Positions 25,757 to 33,329 of a stretch of DNA of 64,000 nucleotides are shown here, one piece after another. A program made the position numbers and the translations under genes. This stretch comes from Burkholderiaceae bacterium (GTDB lineage Bacteria; Pseudomonadota; Gammaproteobacteria; Burkholderiales; Burkholderiaceae_B). The stretch covers positions 19,850 to 83,849 of the forward strand of contig JAMNXR010000016.1 of NCBI GenBank assembly GCA_023653055.1. Reading direction: 5' to 3'. The stretch's first letter is position 1; every line of letters begins with the position of its first letter. The notes under the pieces are model-generated. The model was not told the origin of the DNA. It ran no database searches and was given only the letters and a program-made list of their open reading frames with translations.

Positions 25757-26362
25757 ATGTCTTGGCGTGCCCTCACTCTCTTTTTGTTGCTTGCCATCGT
25801 CGCCTCCTGGCAAGGCGGTCGACAACTTGGTCTCTGGCTTGTTGACCAAGCACCGGAGTCCATCGCCTCGGCCTTTAGCCCCAAAAATGAAAACGGTACG
25901 GTGCTGGATGCAGATGGCAAACCTCTCGCACCACAGCCTCCCCAACCACGCATTGATGGGACGCTTGGTGTCCCAAAAGAAATGGCCCCCGTTGAATGGA
26001 CGATCGCGCCCGTCATTGCCTCACGTGCAGATGCCAACTCCTACAATAAAGATGGCGAAGAAGACGATGAGAGGGAAAATGAGGAAGATAAAGAAACATC
26101 CTCTGATTCCGTGCAAACGGTCGATGTACGCGGCCCCGGTACCGTCTCTGCCACTACGCGACCCAATACACCTCCACCGCCTCCAGTGCTCAGCTGGCAA
26201 GAGTCCTTAAGGAAAGAACTTTCTCAGTGCAACAGCGTTGGTTTCTTTAGGCGCCCTGGTTGTATTGATGCGGCGCAATCTAAATACTGCGGGCCAAACA
26301 GCGCTTGGGGAAAAATCGCTGAGTGCCCCGAGAAAACGAACACATACAACATAGGCGGCTAA
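25757..26362 (+). CDS. uncharacterised membrane-anchored protein
   Basis: A 201-residue protein with one N-terminal hydrophobic segment (residues 5-20) that is a signal anchor or uncleaved signal. The centre is low-complexity: a DGEEDDERENEEDKETSSDS acidic stretch, then a Pro-rich TPPPPPVLSW linker. The C-terminus has four cysteines in CNSVGFFRRPGC and KYCGPNSAWGKIAEC, likely disulfides in the periplasm. No family recognised. It starts 23 bp after prfC and its stop codon shares bases with the rpoN stop on the other strand. Confidence 0.65.
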   Translation: MSWRALTLFLLLAIVASWQGGRQLGLWLVDQAPESIASAFSPKNENGTVLDADGKPLAPQPPQPRIDGTLGVPKEMAPVEWTIAPVIASRADANSYNKDGEEDDERENEEDKETSSDSVQTVDVRGPGTVSATTRPNTPPPPPVLSWQESLRKELSQCNSVGFFRRPGCIDAAQSKYCGPNSAWGKIAECPEKTNTYNIGG

Positions 26363-27852
26363 GCAGCACCTGCTTGTGACTTGCGTAGCGGTGCGGTGGG
26401 TATTCGCATCTGCTCACGGTATTTTGCAACGGTCCTGCGTGCGATCGTAATGCCATCCTTATCCAACAACTTGACAAGCTGACTGTCGGACAGCGGTCGA
26501 GCCCGATCTTCTTGACGAATCAACGCCTGAATTCTCGTCTGAACCGCCGTCGAAGAAGTCGCCTCGCCGCCCTCTGTCGATAAACCTGTACTGAAAAAGC
26601 GCTTAAGCTCCAACGTACCGAATGGCGTCACCATATACTTTTGCGTCGTTGCTCGCGAAATCGTTGACTCGTGCATCCCGAGCTCAAGGGCAATGTCTTT
26701 AAGCGTGAGGGGACGTACCGCCTCCCAACCTTTTGTAAAGAAACTTTGTTGATGCGTCACAATCACTTGGGAGACGCGCAAAATTGTCTCAAATCGCTGC
26801 GCAACATTACGTATCATCAAGCGTGCCTCTTGCAACTGCCCATGAAGCGCACTGTTCGCACCACCGCGAGGGCTTCCAAGTGCCTGTGCATACATCGCAT
26901 TGACCCGCAGCTTTGGCATGACCGCTTCGTTGAGATGCGCTTCCCATCCCTTGCGTGTTTTCCGCACAATCACATCCGGCACTGCAAAGTCTGCCGCAGG
27001 CTTATTCCATTGGCTCCCCGGTCGAGGATTCAATCGCACGATCAACGCGTGCGCACGACGTAATACATCCGCCTCGCATCGGAGCGCCTCTCGCAACTTG
27101 CTCATATTGCCCGTTGCCAAAATATTCAGGTGCTGCTGACATACTCGACGTGCCAGCGCCAGAACTTCTGCATCTTTGACCTCAGGTAAACGGTCTGGAT
27201 CCGCGTACTGTAATTGCAGGTCTAAACACTCACCCAAGTTACGAGCGCCCACTCCTGGCGGATCCATTGACTGCAAAAAAGTCAGTCCCAATCGAAAATC
27301 ATCCAGCTCTAGCTCCAACTCTGGACTCATCCAGTCCACAATTTCCTCAAGCGGCGAAGCCAACAAGCCGTCTTCGTTGAGCTCCTCAATTAACAAGCTC
27401 ACAATGGCTGCGTCTCGCCGACTGAGTCGCGTCGTGCCAAGCTGACCCAATAAATATTCGCGCAAATTACTCTCACGGGCCGCCTCGGGGCGCTCTGTCA
27501 GCTCATCATCTCTTGAGTGCCGCGACTCCGTTGAAAACTCAGGGCGCTCGCGCTCAGAGTACGGATCGCCCTCCATAGAGGAGGTGGTCGACCCCTCTAA
27601 GTCGGCCTGAGACGCCTCAGAGGGGTCTGCAGGACCCTCAAATGCCTGGTCAACCCTTATAGTAGCGCCCAGCGCGCCGGGGTCTTGTAGGCCGTCTCCT
27701 TCTTGTTCTAACAGTGGATTTTCAGCAAGCGCCTTCGCGACTTCCGCCTCTAACTCGAGGGTCGACAACTGCAAAAGTCGGATGGACTGTTGCAGTGCCG
27801 GGGTCAGTGTCAAGCTCTGACCAAGACGAAATTCGAGAAAATTGCGAGTCAT
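26359..27852 (-). CDS. rpoN: RNA polymerase sigma-54 factor
   Basis: A 497-residue protein from ATG 27852, chosen because MTRNFLEFRLGQSLTLTPALQQSIRLLQLST aligns with the usual RpoN start; ATG 27870 would add six residues. Region I (glutamine-rich helix) is followed by an acidic region II (about 55-130), the core-binding domain, a helix-turn-helix (LKDIALELGMHESTISRATTQKYM) and the RpoN box ARRTVAKYREQM, which reads the -24 element. The tail is slightly extended. No lptB or hpf lies next to it, unlike the common rpoN neighbourhood. The start region overlaps the divergent membrane-protein gene. Confidence 0.94.
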   Translation of the reverse strand: MTRNFLEFRLGQSLTLTPALQQSIRLLQLSTLELEAEVAKALAENPLLEQEGDGLQDPGALGATIRVDQAFEGPADPSEASQADLEGSTTSSMEGDPYSERERPEFSTESRHSRDDELTERPEAARESNLREYLLGQLGTTRLSRRDAAIVSLLIEELNEDGLLASPLEEIVDWMSPELELELDDFRLGLTFLQSMDPPGVGARNLGECLDLQLQYADPDRLPEVKDAEVLALARRVCQQHLNILATGNMSKLREALRCEADVLRRAHALIVRLNPRPGSQWNKPAADFAVPDVIVRKTRKGWEAHLNEAVMPKLRVNAMYAQALGSPRGGANSALHGQLQEARLMIRNVAQRFETILRVSQVIVTHQQSFFTKGWEAVRPLTLKDIALELGMHESTISRATTQKYMVTPFGTLELKRFFSTGLSTEGGEATSSTAVQTRIQALIRQEDRARPLSDSQLVKLLDKDGITIARRTVAKYREQMRIPTAPLRKSQAGAA

Positions 27853-27868
27853 AGGTACAATATTTTGC

Positions 27869-28504
27869 ATGATGATCACACCAAACACCGCAAATACCCG
27901 AAAAGACGTCTATCTACTGGGCAATACCTTGTTGCGTCTGGGACTGCCGCGACTCATTATTCGCTTAGCTGTGACCTTAAGTGTGCTGGCCTTGTTACTT
28001 TATTGCGTGCAGGGCATTCTCGCACGGGGTAAAGCTTGGTTAGAGTTTAGTCTGCATATTTCGGGTCTCAACGATATCCTTGGCAAGACGGTGATCGATT
28101 TTGTCATGCAGTATCAAAAATTCTTCTGGTGGCTGATTGCCGCGCTTCTGGTGCTTTTCGTCTTGAGTGGACTCATGAGTTGGCTCAAGGCTAGCGTCAA
28201 ACGCGGCCGTGCTGCGCTCGTCCCCCTCGGTGAGATACGCAAGCTGTGTGGAGGTCTGAGCCAAGAAGCACTCGATGTGCTGGATTGGGTATGGCGGGAC
28301 AAGTCAAATCCGGTCACCATCGGCAATATACAGGCCACGCTCACGCAGCTACGCTCTGGCCGTCAACGCAAATTAGATTTAGCGCGCGCGCAAAAACTTG
28401 AGCTTGAGCTTGCCCTAACACCCAAAACTTCCACGCCAGCGACCGCCCCATCAGACACCCCTCCTGCTCCTGGCGGTCAGCGCGAACCGACCCTTCTTGC
28501 CTAA
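27869..28504 (+). CDS. uncharacterised two-helix membrane protein
   Basis: About 211 residues from ATG 27869 or 27872. Two membrane helices are visible (residues about 28-50 LAVTLSVLALLLYCVQGIL and 85-105 FFWWLIAALLVLFVLSGLM). A soluble C-terminal part of about 105 residues is basic, then Pro/Thr-rich. ALVPLGEIRKLCGGLSQEALDVLDWVWRD may be a small helical domain. No named family recognised. It starts head-to-head with rpoN with essentially no gap, so any promoter lies inside rpoN. Confidence 0.6.
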   Translation: MMITPNTANTRKDVYLLGNTLLRLGLPRLIIRLAVTLSVLALLLYCVQGILARGKAWLEFSLHISGLNDILGKTVIDFVMQYQKFFWWLIAALLVLFVLSGLMSWLKASVKRGRAALVPLGEIRKLCGGLSQEALDVLDWVWRDKSNPVTIGNIQATLTQLRSGRQRKLDLARAQKLELELALTPKTSTPATAPSDTPPAPGGQREPTLLA

Positions 28505-28911
28505 ACAAACCGTTGCTTAAAAACGCCTTGTTAAGCCCTCAACGTCAAGCCACGCTTGCTTTTGGGCTGCTTTTATGTTTGACTATTGGTTATGATCGCG
28601 CACATCTCAGGCTCTGCCTGCCCTCGTTTAAATCTTATCGCCTCACAAGGCGAGGGTACGTTGTCGCGTGCCGGACTTGCGTCCGCCTCAGCCAAGCTTT
28701 CTTCCACACCCAGCCTACTACCGCTACTGCTAGCGATCGGTTGCCGGACCTAGCGTCCCGTGGTAGTCCGGCAACCCTTGGCCACTTCGTATTACCCCAC
28801 CAGTTTTCTTTTATTACGCCCGGCTCTACCGGACGCTGGTCAAAAACCAGCAATAGATGATTGCGATATCACTGAAATGCGACGTCGGATAAAACAGACT
28901 TGAGGTTAAAC
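28505..28911 (+). promoter_or_regulatory. 407-bp structured leader upstream of leuA
   Basis: No convincing gene fills this gap. It contains CGCCT-CACA-AGGCG (28639-28652), CGGAC-TTGC-GTCCG (28672-28685), an 11-bp perfect stem GGTTGCCGGAC/GTCCGGCAACC (28739-28749 and 28766-28776), and CTGGT-CAAAA-ACCAG (28836-28850). CCGGAC occurs three times and GTCCG twice, so alternative pairings are possible. A frame open from TTG 28513 to 28860 has Leu-Leu-Leu-Cys-Leu at 28567-28581. The arrangement suggests leucine-dependent attenuation of leuA, but the frame runs through the stems, so a classical leader peptide is unproven. Confidence 0.5.
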
Positions 28912-30582
28912 ATGCTTTCAAATCCCGCTACAAAATACATCCCGTTCAAGCCCTTCGAACGAGACTTTTCTGAACGCACTTGGCCCACCAAGCGAATTAC
29001 CCATCCACCTATCTGGATGAGCACAGACCTGCGCGATGGCAACCAGTCTTTGATCGAACCGATGAGCGTCGAACGCAAACTGCGTTTTTTCGATATGCTC
29101 ATCAAAATCGGTTTCAAAGAAATCGAAGTCGGATTCCCCTCCGCATCACAAACAGACTTCGATTTTGTCCGCAAGCTTGTAGACGACAAGCTGATCCCCG
29201 ACGACGTCACGATCATCGCCTTGACTCAGGCACGCCCCGAACTCATCGAACGCACCGTCGAGGCCGCTGCTGGCGCCAAACGCGCGATGATTCATCTTTA
29301 CAACGCTTGCGCGCCCGGCTTTCGCCGCATCGTATTCAACATGAATCGCGAAGAAGTCAAACAAGTCGCCGTCGACGGCACAAAGTGCGTTATGGCCTGC
29401 ATGGCCAAATACCCGCAAACAGAGTGGTTGTACGAATACTCTCCAGAAGTCTTTAGCACCACCGAACCAGATTTCGCCCTCGAAGTCTGTAATGCCGTGA
29501 CGGACACGTGGAAACCCACACCCCAGCGCAAAATCATTTACAACTTGCCAGCGACCATCGAAGCCACCACGCCCAACATGTATGCCGATCAAATCGAATA
29601 CATGCACAACAACCTGAACAAGCGCGACTGTGTCATCATCAGCTTGCACCCACACAACGACCGCGGCACTGCCGTTGCCGCCGCCGAGCTCGGCTTGATG
29701 GCAGGCGCCGATCGTGTCGAAGGTTGTTTGTTTGGAAATGGCGAGCGCACCGGTAACGTTGACCTGGTGACCTTGGCCTTAAACCTCTACACCCAAGGGA
29801 TCCACCCCGGTCTGGATTTCTCAGATATCGACGAAGTGCGCCGCTGTGTTGAGTTTTGTAATCAGTTGCCCGTTCATCCCCGTCATCCTTATGCCGGCGA
29901 CCTCGTCTTTACGGCCTTCTCAGGCTCGCACCAAGATGCGATTAAAAAAGGCTTTGCCGTACAAAAAGCAGATGCCATTTGGGAAGTTCCTTATTTACCC
30001 ATCGACCCCGCCGACCTTGGTCGCAGCTACGATGCAGTGATTCGCGTCAATAGTCAGTCCGGCAAAGGCGGCGTCTCGTACCTGCTTGAACAAGAGCATG
30101 GTCTGGCCTTGCCGCGTCGCTTACAAATCGAATTTAGTCGTGCGATTCAGCGTGTCACAGACGAAACCGGTCGCGAGGTGACCGCTACGGATGTGTACAG
30201 TATTTTCAACAAAGAATATTTGACTCAGACCGAACCCTGGAAGCTGATCAAACACAGCATCACTGGTGACCCGAGCGCTGCCGAAGGCAAACTGTTCACG
30301 ATCGAGGCAGAGTTTGATGTGGGTGGTGAGCGACGCAAACTGACCGGTTCAGGTGACGGTGCCATTTCAGCGTTTGTCGATTGCTTGGGCATTCCTGTGC
30401 GCATTATGGACTACCACGAACATGCCATTGGGATTGGTACTGATACGCGTGCGGCTTGCTATGTCGAAGCACGTATCGAAGAAGGCGCAACAGGATTTGG
30501 AGTGGGTATCGACCGAGATATCGTGACCGCATCCTTTAAAGCCGTCCTGAGCGCACTGAATCGGCATATCGGTGCAGCCTGA
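28912..30582 (+). CDS. leuA: 2-isopropylmalate synthase, long form
   Basis: A 556-residue enzyme from ATG 28912, with GAGG seven bases upstream. It catalyses acetyl-CoA plus 2-ketoisovalerate to 2-isopropylmalate, the first committed step to leucine. The HMGL-like barrel motifs are [30 protein letters not shown] and [28 protein letters not shown]. The C-terminal LeuA dimer (allosteric leucine) domain starts near residue 430 and ends with [10 protein letters not shown]. The length fits the LeuA2-type enzyme common in Burkholderiales and actinobacteria. The other leu genes are not adjacent. Confidence 0.96.
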   Translation: MLSNPATKYIPFKPFERDFSERTWPTKRITHPPIWMSTDLRDGNQSLIEPMSVERKLRFFDMLIKIGFKEIEVGFPSASQTDFDFVRKLVDDKLIPDDVTIIALTQARPELIERTVEAAAGAKRAMIHLYNACAPGFRRIVFNMNREEVKQVAVDGTKCVMACMAKYPQTEWLYEYSPEVFSTTEPDFALEVCNAVTDTWKPTPQRKIIYNLPATIEATTPNMYADQIEYMHNNLNKRDCVIISLHPHNDRGTAVAAAELGLMAGADRVEGCLFGNGERTGNVDLVTLALNLYTQGIHPGLDFSDIDEVRRCVEFCNQLPVHPRHPYAGDLVFTAFSGSHQDAIKKGFAVQKADAIWEVPYLPIDPADLGRSYDAVIRVNSQSGKGGVSYLLEQEHGLALPRRLQIEFSRAIQRVTDETGREVTATDVYSIFNKEYLTQTEPWKLIKHSITGDPSAAEGKLFTIEAEFDVGGERRKLTGSGDGAISAFVDCLGIPVRIMDYHEHAIGIGTDTRAACYVEARIEEGATGFGVGIDRDIVTASFKAVLSALNRHIGAA

Positions 30583-30602
30583 CAAGGCGCGGTTAGTGTG
30601 AT

Positions 30603-31409
30603 TTAAACGGGCGTCTCTTGAGGGCGCCCGTTTACTTTTTGTAACGCAGCAATTTCTACAGGCTCAAAACCAGCCGCCAGACGCGCCTCAATATTAAAGG
30701 GTCCTTTAAGCGTTGGCGCTCGATATTGCGTCGCTAACTCGGCATACGTTTGAACGGGCTCGAGACCGCGCGCTGCACATAGCCAGCGATACCAGAAATT
30801 ACCAATTGCTACGTGGCCGATCTCATCGCGCAAAATAATATCCACAATCGCTGCTGCCTGAGGATCACCCCCGCTTGCGAGCTTATGACGCACAGCAGGA
30901 GAAGCATCTAAACCGCGCGCCTCCAACGTACGGGGCACCAGGGCCAGGCGTGCCAGCACATCCCCCTGCGTGCGCTCCGCCATTTCCCAGAGCCCATCGT
31001 GCGCAGGAAAATCACCGTAACAATACCCAAGTGTTTTCAAATGCACCTCAAGCATCTGGAAATGTTCAGCCTCCTCAATCGCAACGCCCATCCACTCTCG
31101 ATAAAATGCCTCTGGCATCTCACCAAAACGCCACACCACATCAAGCGCTAAATTAATGGCATTGAATTCAATATGTGCCAATGCATGGATCAACACCGCA
31201 CGTCCTTCTAGCGTATTGACGCTGCGCAGGCGCAGTCCTGCCGGGGAAACCAATTCAACGGGTGGACGACCAGGAATGGGCACAAGCGCCTCTAGGACAC
31301 GCGAGGAATCAATCGGTGTATCCGCTTGTACCTTGGCTAAGAGATCCGCTTTCTCTTGCCAAGTGGTCTGACCCAGTGCACAGAGTGCCAATTCTCGCAA
31401 TTCAATCAC
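30603..31409 (-). CDS. DUF455 family ferritin-like protein
   Basis: A 268-residue protein. HALAHIEFNAINLALDVVWRF, IEEAEHFQMLEVHLKTLGY and LRDEIGHVAIGNFWYRWL supply the repeated Glu and His ligands of a ferritin-like four-helix bundle, so it probably binds a di-iron centre. DUF455 members are of unknown function, some linked to tRNA hydroxylation-like enzymes. Its 3' end overlaps a terminator hairpin of leuA on the other strand. It is divergent from the DUF3429 gene with a 43-bp gap. Confidence 0.88.
   Translation of the reverse strand: MIELRELALCALGQTTWQEKADLLAKVQADTPIDSSRVLEALVPIPGRPPVELVSPAGLRLRSVNTLEGRAVLIHALAHIEFNAINLALDVVWRFGEMPEAFYREWMGVAIEEAEHFQMLEVHLKTLGYCYGDFPAHDGLWEMAERTQGDVLARLALVPRTLEARGLDASPAVRHKLASGGDPQAAAIVDIILRDEIGHVAIGNFWYRWLCAARGLEPVQTYAELATQYRAPTLKGPFNIEARLAAGFEPVEIAALQKVNGRPQETPV
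30605..30640 (+). terminator. Rho-independent terminator of leuA
   Basis: AAACGGGCG (30605-30613) pairs with CGCCCGTTT (30625-30633), a perfect 9-bp stem with an 11-base loop, followed by ACTTTTT (T-tract 30636-30640). It lies 23 bp after the leuA stop and overlaps the last codons of the convergent DUF455 gene. Confidence 0.75.
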
Positions 31410-31452
31410 GTTTTACCCAACAGTTTTAAACTCAATTGGTAATATTGCAATT

Positions 31453-31932
31453 ATGTCTGATCTTTTGAATGCCACACATCCTGCCTTACCTGCCCGCATC
31501 CCAGCCGCAGCCCTCATTCCAGGCTTGCTGGGACTTTTGCCGTTCTGGGGGCTTGCGCTCTCGACACAGCTCTCGAGCGGACTCGATCCTTTGCTCGCGC
31601 TGATGGCACTCATTATGTATGGCGCGGTCATCCTCAGCTTTGTCGGTGCGCTCTGGTGGGGTCTGGCCGTGCATGCCACGGCACCCGCACCACGCACCGC
31701 AATGTTTATCTGGAGTGTGGTGCCTGCATTAATCGGTTGGGCCTCCATCATGACAGCGCCTGCCATCGGCTTGCGTATGTTGATCGCGGGTCTCGCGCTT
31801 CAATGGGTGCTCGATGGACTCCTCATGCGCAAAGTCCCCAATGTGATCCCACGTTGGGTCTTTAGACTACGCACCCTACTCACGCTGGGCGCAACCAGTG
31901 CGCTCGGCTTTGCGTATTGGCAGTTGAGCTAA
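31453..31932 (+). CDS. DUF3429 family membrane protein
   Basis: A 159-residue integral membrane protein with about five hydrophobic helices: IPAAALIPGLLGLLPFWGLAL, DPLLALMALIMYGAVILSF(VGALWWGL), MFIWSVVPALIGWASIM, LRMLIAGLALQWVLDGLLM and a short last one at LRTLLTLGATSALGFAYW. The GALWWG segment typifies DUF3429. Function unknown. It has no obvious operon partner; the divergent DUF455 gene is 43 bp away and the SET gene converges on it. Confidence 0.85.
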   Translation: MSDLLNATHPALPARIPAAALIPGLLGLLPFWGLALSTQLSSGLDPLLALMALIMYGAVILSFVGALWWGLAVHATAPAPRTAMFIWSVVPALIGWASIMTAPAIGLRMLIAGLALQWVLDGLLMRKVPNVIPRWVFRLRTLLTLGATSALGFAYWQLS

Positions 31933-31978
31933 GTCAAGGCAAATACTGTAGACCTGCCTTTACTTATTTCTCAGATTT

Positions 31979-32476
31979 TTATTTCTCAGGCTTCTTTTTT
32001 GACGTTTTTTTCTTAGGCACTGCCAACATCGTAAAACGGCAACTTGGTGCCCCGCATCGACACGCGTACTGCGCCTTAAGCGTTTTAGTCAGCTTTTCAT
32101 CGTCAATCACGAGGCCGTAATCGTAGTTCAGCTCTTCGCCGCGCTTGATATCTCGCTTAGCAACGATGTGCACCCGCTTTCCACCTTTACCTTCACTACT
32201 CTCACAGTTTGGTTCGCAAGCGTGATTAATCCAACGCGCGTCATTCCCTTCGTCATTACCATCAATGACTTTGCCCGTACTGAGTGAAAAGAAAAAAGTG
32301 TGGAACGGATCATCAGGATTGGTGGGATGGCGGCGATCGGCCTCTTTCGCACTAATCGTCTTGCCGCCGTATTCAATGATACGCGTGCCTTCAGGAATAT
32401 TTCGCGCAGCAAAAACACCGTTACCATGCACCGTTGATCGCCTGACAATATGCCAGGGCTTTTCAGTTGTTGTCAT
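31979..32476 (-). CDS. SET-domain protein (lysine methyltransferase fold)
   Basis: A 165-residue protein that is essentially a bare SET domain. It has HGNGVFAARNIPEGTRIIEYGG at the start, RWINHACEPNCES (the NH-C motif of the S-adenosylmethionine pocket), GEELNYDYGLV (catalytic Tyr region) and a post-SET-like CRCGAPSCRF. A lysine-rich tail KKKTSKKKPEK follows. Known: SET proteins methylate protein lysines; bacterial free-standing ones have unclear substrates. It lies 18 bp after panB on the same strand. The tail might itself be a substrate or bind nucleic acid (inference). Confidence 0.92.
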   Translation of the reverse strand: MTTTEKPWHIVRRSTVHGNGVFAARNIPEGTRIIEYGGKTISAKEADRRHPTNPDDPFHTFFFSLSTGKVIDGNDEGNDARWINHACEPNCESSEGKGGKRVHIVAKRDIKRGEELNYDYGLVIDDEKLTKTLKAQYACRCGAPSCRFTMLAVPKKKTSKKKPEK

Positions 32477-32494
32477 TTTTCAAGCTTCAAAAAA

Positions 32495-33316
32495 TCAAGG
32501 TTTTTTAACACCAAAACAATGCTGAGCTTCGGGGAACTTGCCGCCGCGCACTTCATCCGCATACTGTTGAACCGCATTACGCATCACCGTGTCGAGATCC
32601 GCATAACGCTTAACGAATTTAGGTACACGATTACCGCTTAGTCCGAGCATGTCATCTGTCACAAGGATCTGACCATCACATGCAGGAGAGGCACCAATAC
32701 CAATCGTAGGAATATGGAGCTTCGCAGTGATATCCGCACCGAGTGCCTCCGTCACACCCTCAAGGACCACGCCAAAAGCGCCCGCTTTTTCGAGCGCCTG
32801 TGCATCCGCCAAAATACGCGCTGCAGCGTCCGGCGTTTTGCCTTGTGCCAAATAGCCGCCCATCGTATTGACATATTGAGGCATCAACCCCACGTGCGCA
32901 AGCACGGGTATGCCTCGGCTGACGAGATACTCGACAGTCTCGGCCATCACCTCACCGCCCTCAAGCTTGACGGCATCAGCACCCTGACTCAACAAATAAC
33001 CGGCGCTACGAAACGCCTGGCCCAACGACTCCTGATAACTACCAAACGGTAAGTCCGCTACGATGCAAGCACGTTTTGTTCCGCGCACAACCGCTGCCGT
33101 GTGATGCCCGATTTGCTCAAGTGAAATCGATAATGTATTGGGCAAACCATACGCCACCATCGCCGTCGAATCACCGATCAAAATAAAATCGACATAATCA
33201 TCAATCACGCGTGCAGTGGGCACACTATACGCCGTCAACGCGACAATCTTGCGCTGACCTTTACAAGCCAACAATTGTGGGACGGTCATCCGCTTGATAT
33301 CTGTGTGCGTACTCAT
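32495..33316 (-). CDS. panB: ketopantoate hydroxymethyltransferase
   Basis: A 273-residue enzyme of pantothenate (coenzyme A) synthesis, making ketopantoate from 2-ketoisovalerate and methylene-tetrahydrofolate. The signature regions are LIGDSTAMVAYGLPNTLSIS, ACIVADLPFGSYQ, AVKLEGG, IPVLAHVGLMPQY and TIGIGASPACDGQILVTDDMLGL. The length is normal. It lies between topB and the SET gene on the same strand with short gaps; panC is not adjacent. TACGTATGAC... no clear strong ribosome site was judged. Confidence 0.95.
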   Translation of the reverse strand: MSTHTDIKRMTVPQLLACKGQRKIVALTAYSVPTARVIDDYVDFILIGDSTAMVAYGLPNTLSISLEQIGHHTAAVVRGTKRACIVADLPFGSYQESLGQAFRSAGYLLSQGADAVKLEGGEVMAETVEYLVSRGIPVLAHVGLMPQYVNTMGGYLAQGKTPDAAARILADAQALEKAGAFGVVLEGVTEALGADITAKLHIPTIGIGASPACDGQILVTDDMLGLSGNRVPKFVKRYADLDTVMRNAVQQYADEVRGGKFPEAQHCFGVKKP

Positions 33317-33329
33317 TTTCGTTTCCCAA

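Noticed and set aside
28513..28860. Open frame of 115 codons upstream of leuA as a real gene
   Set aside because: TTG start without ribosome site, runs through perfect hairpins, and the second half has no protein-like pattern; kept only as a possible leader peptide.
31933..31978. AGGCA...TGCCT inverted repeat followed by T-rich sequence as a terminator after the DUF3429 gene
   Set aside because: Only 5 bp of stem and a 13-base loop; too weak to call.
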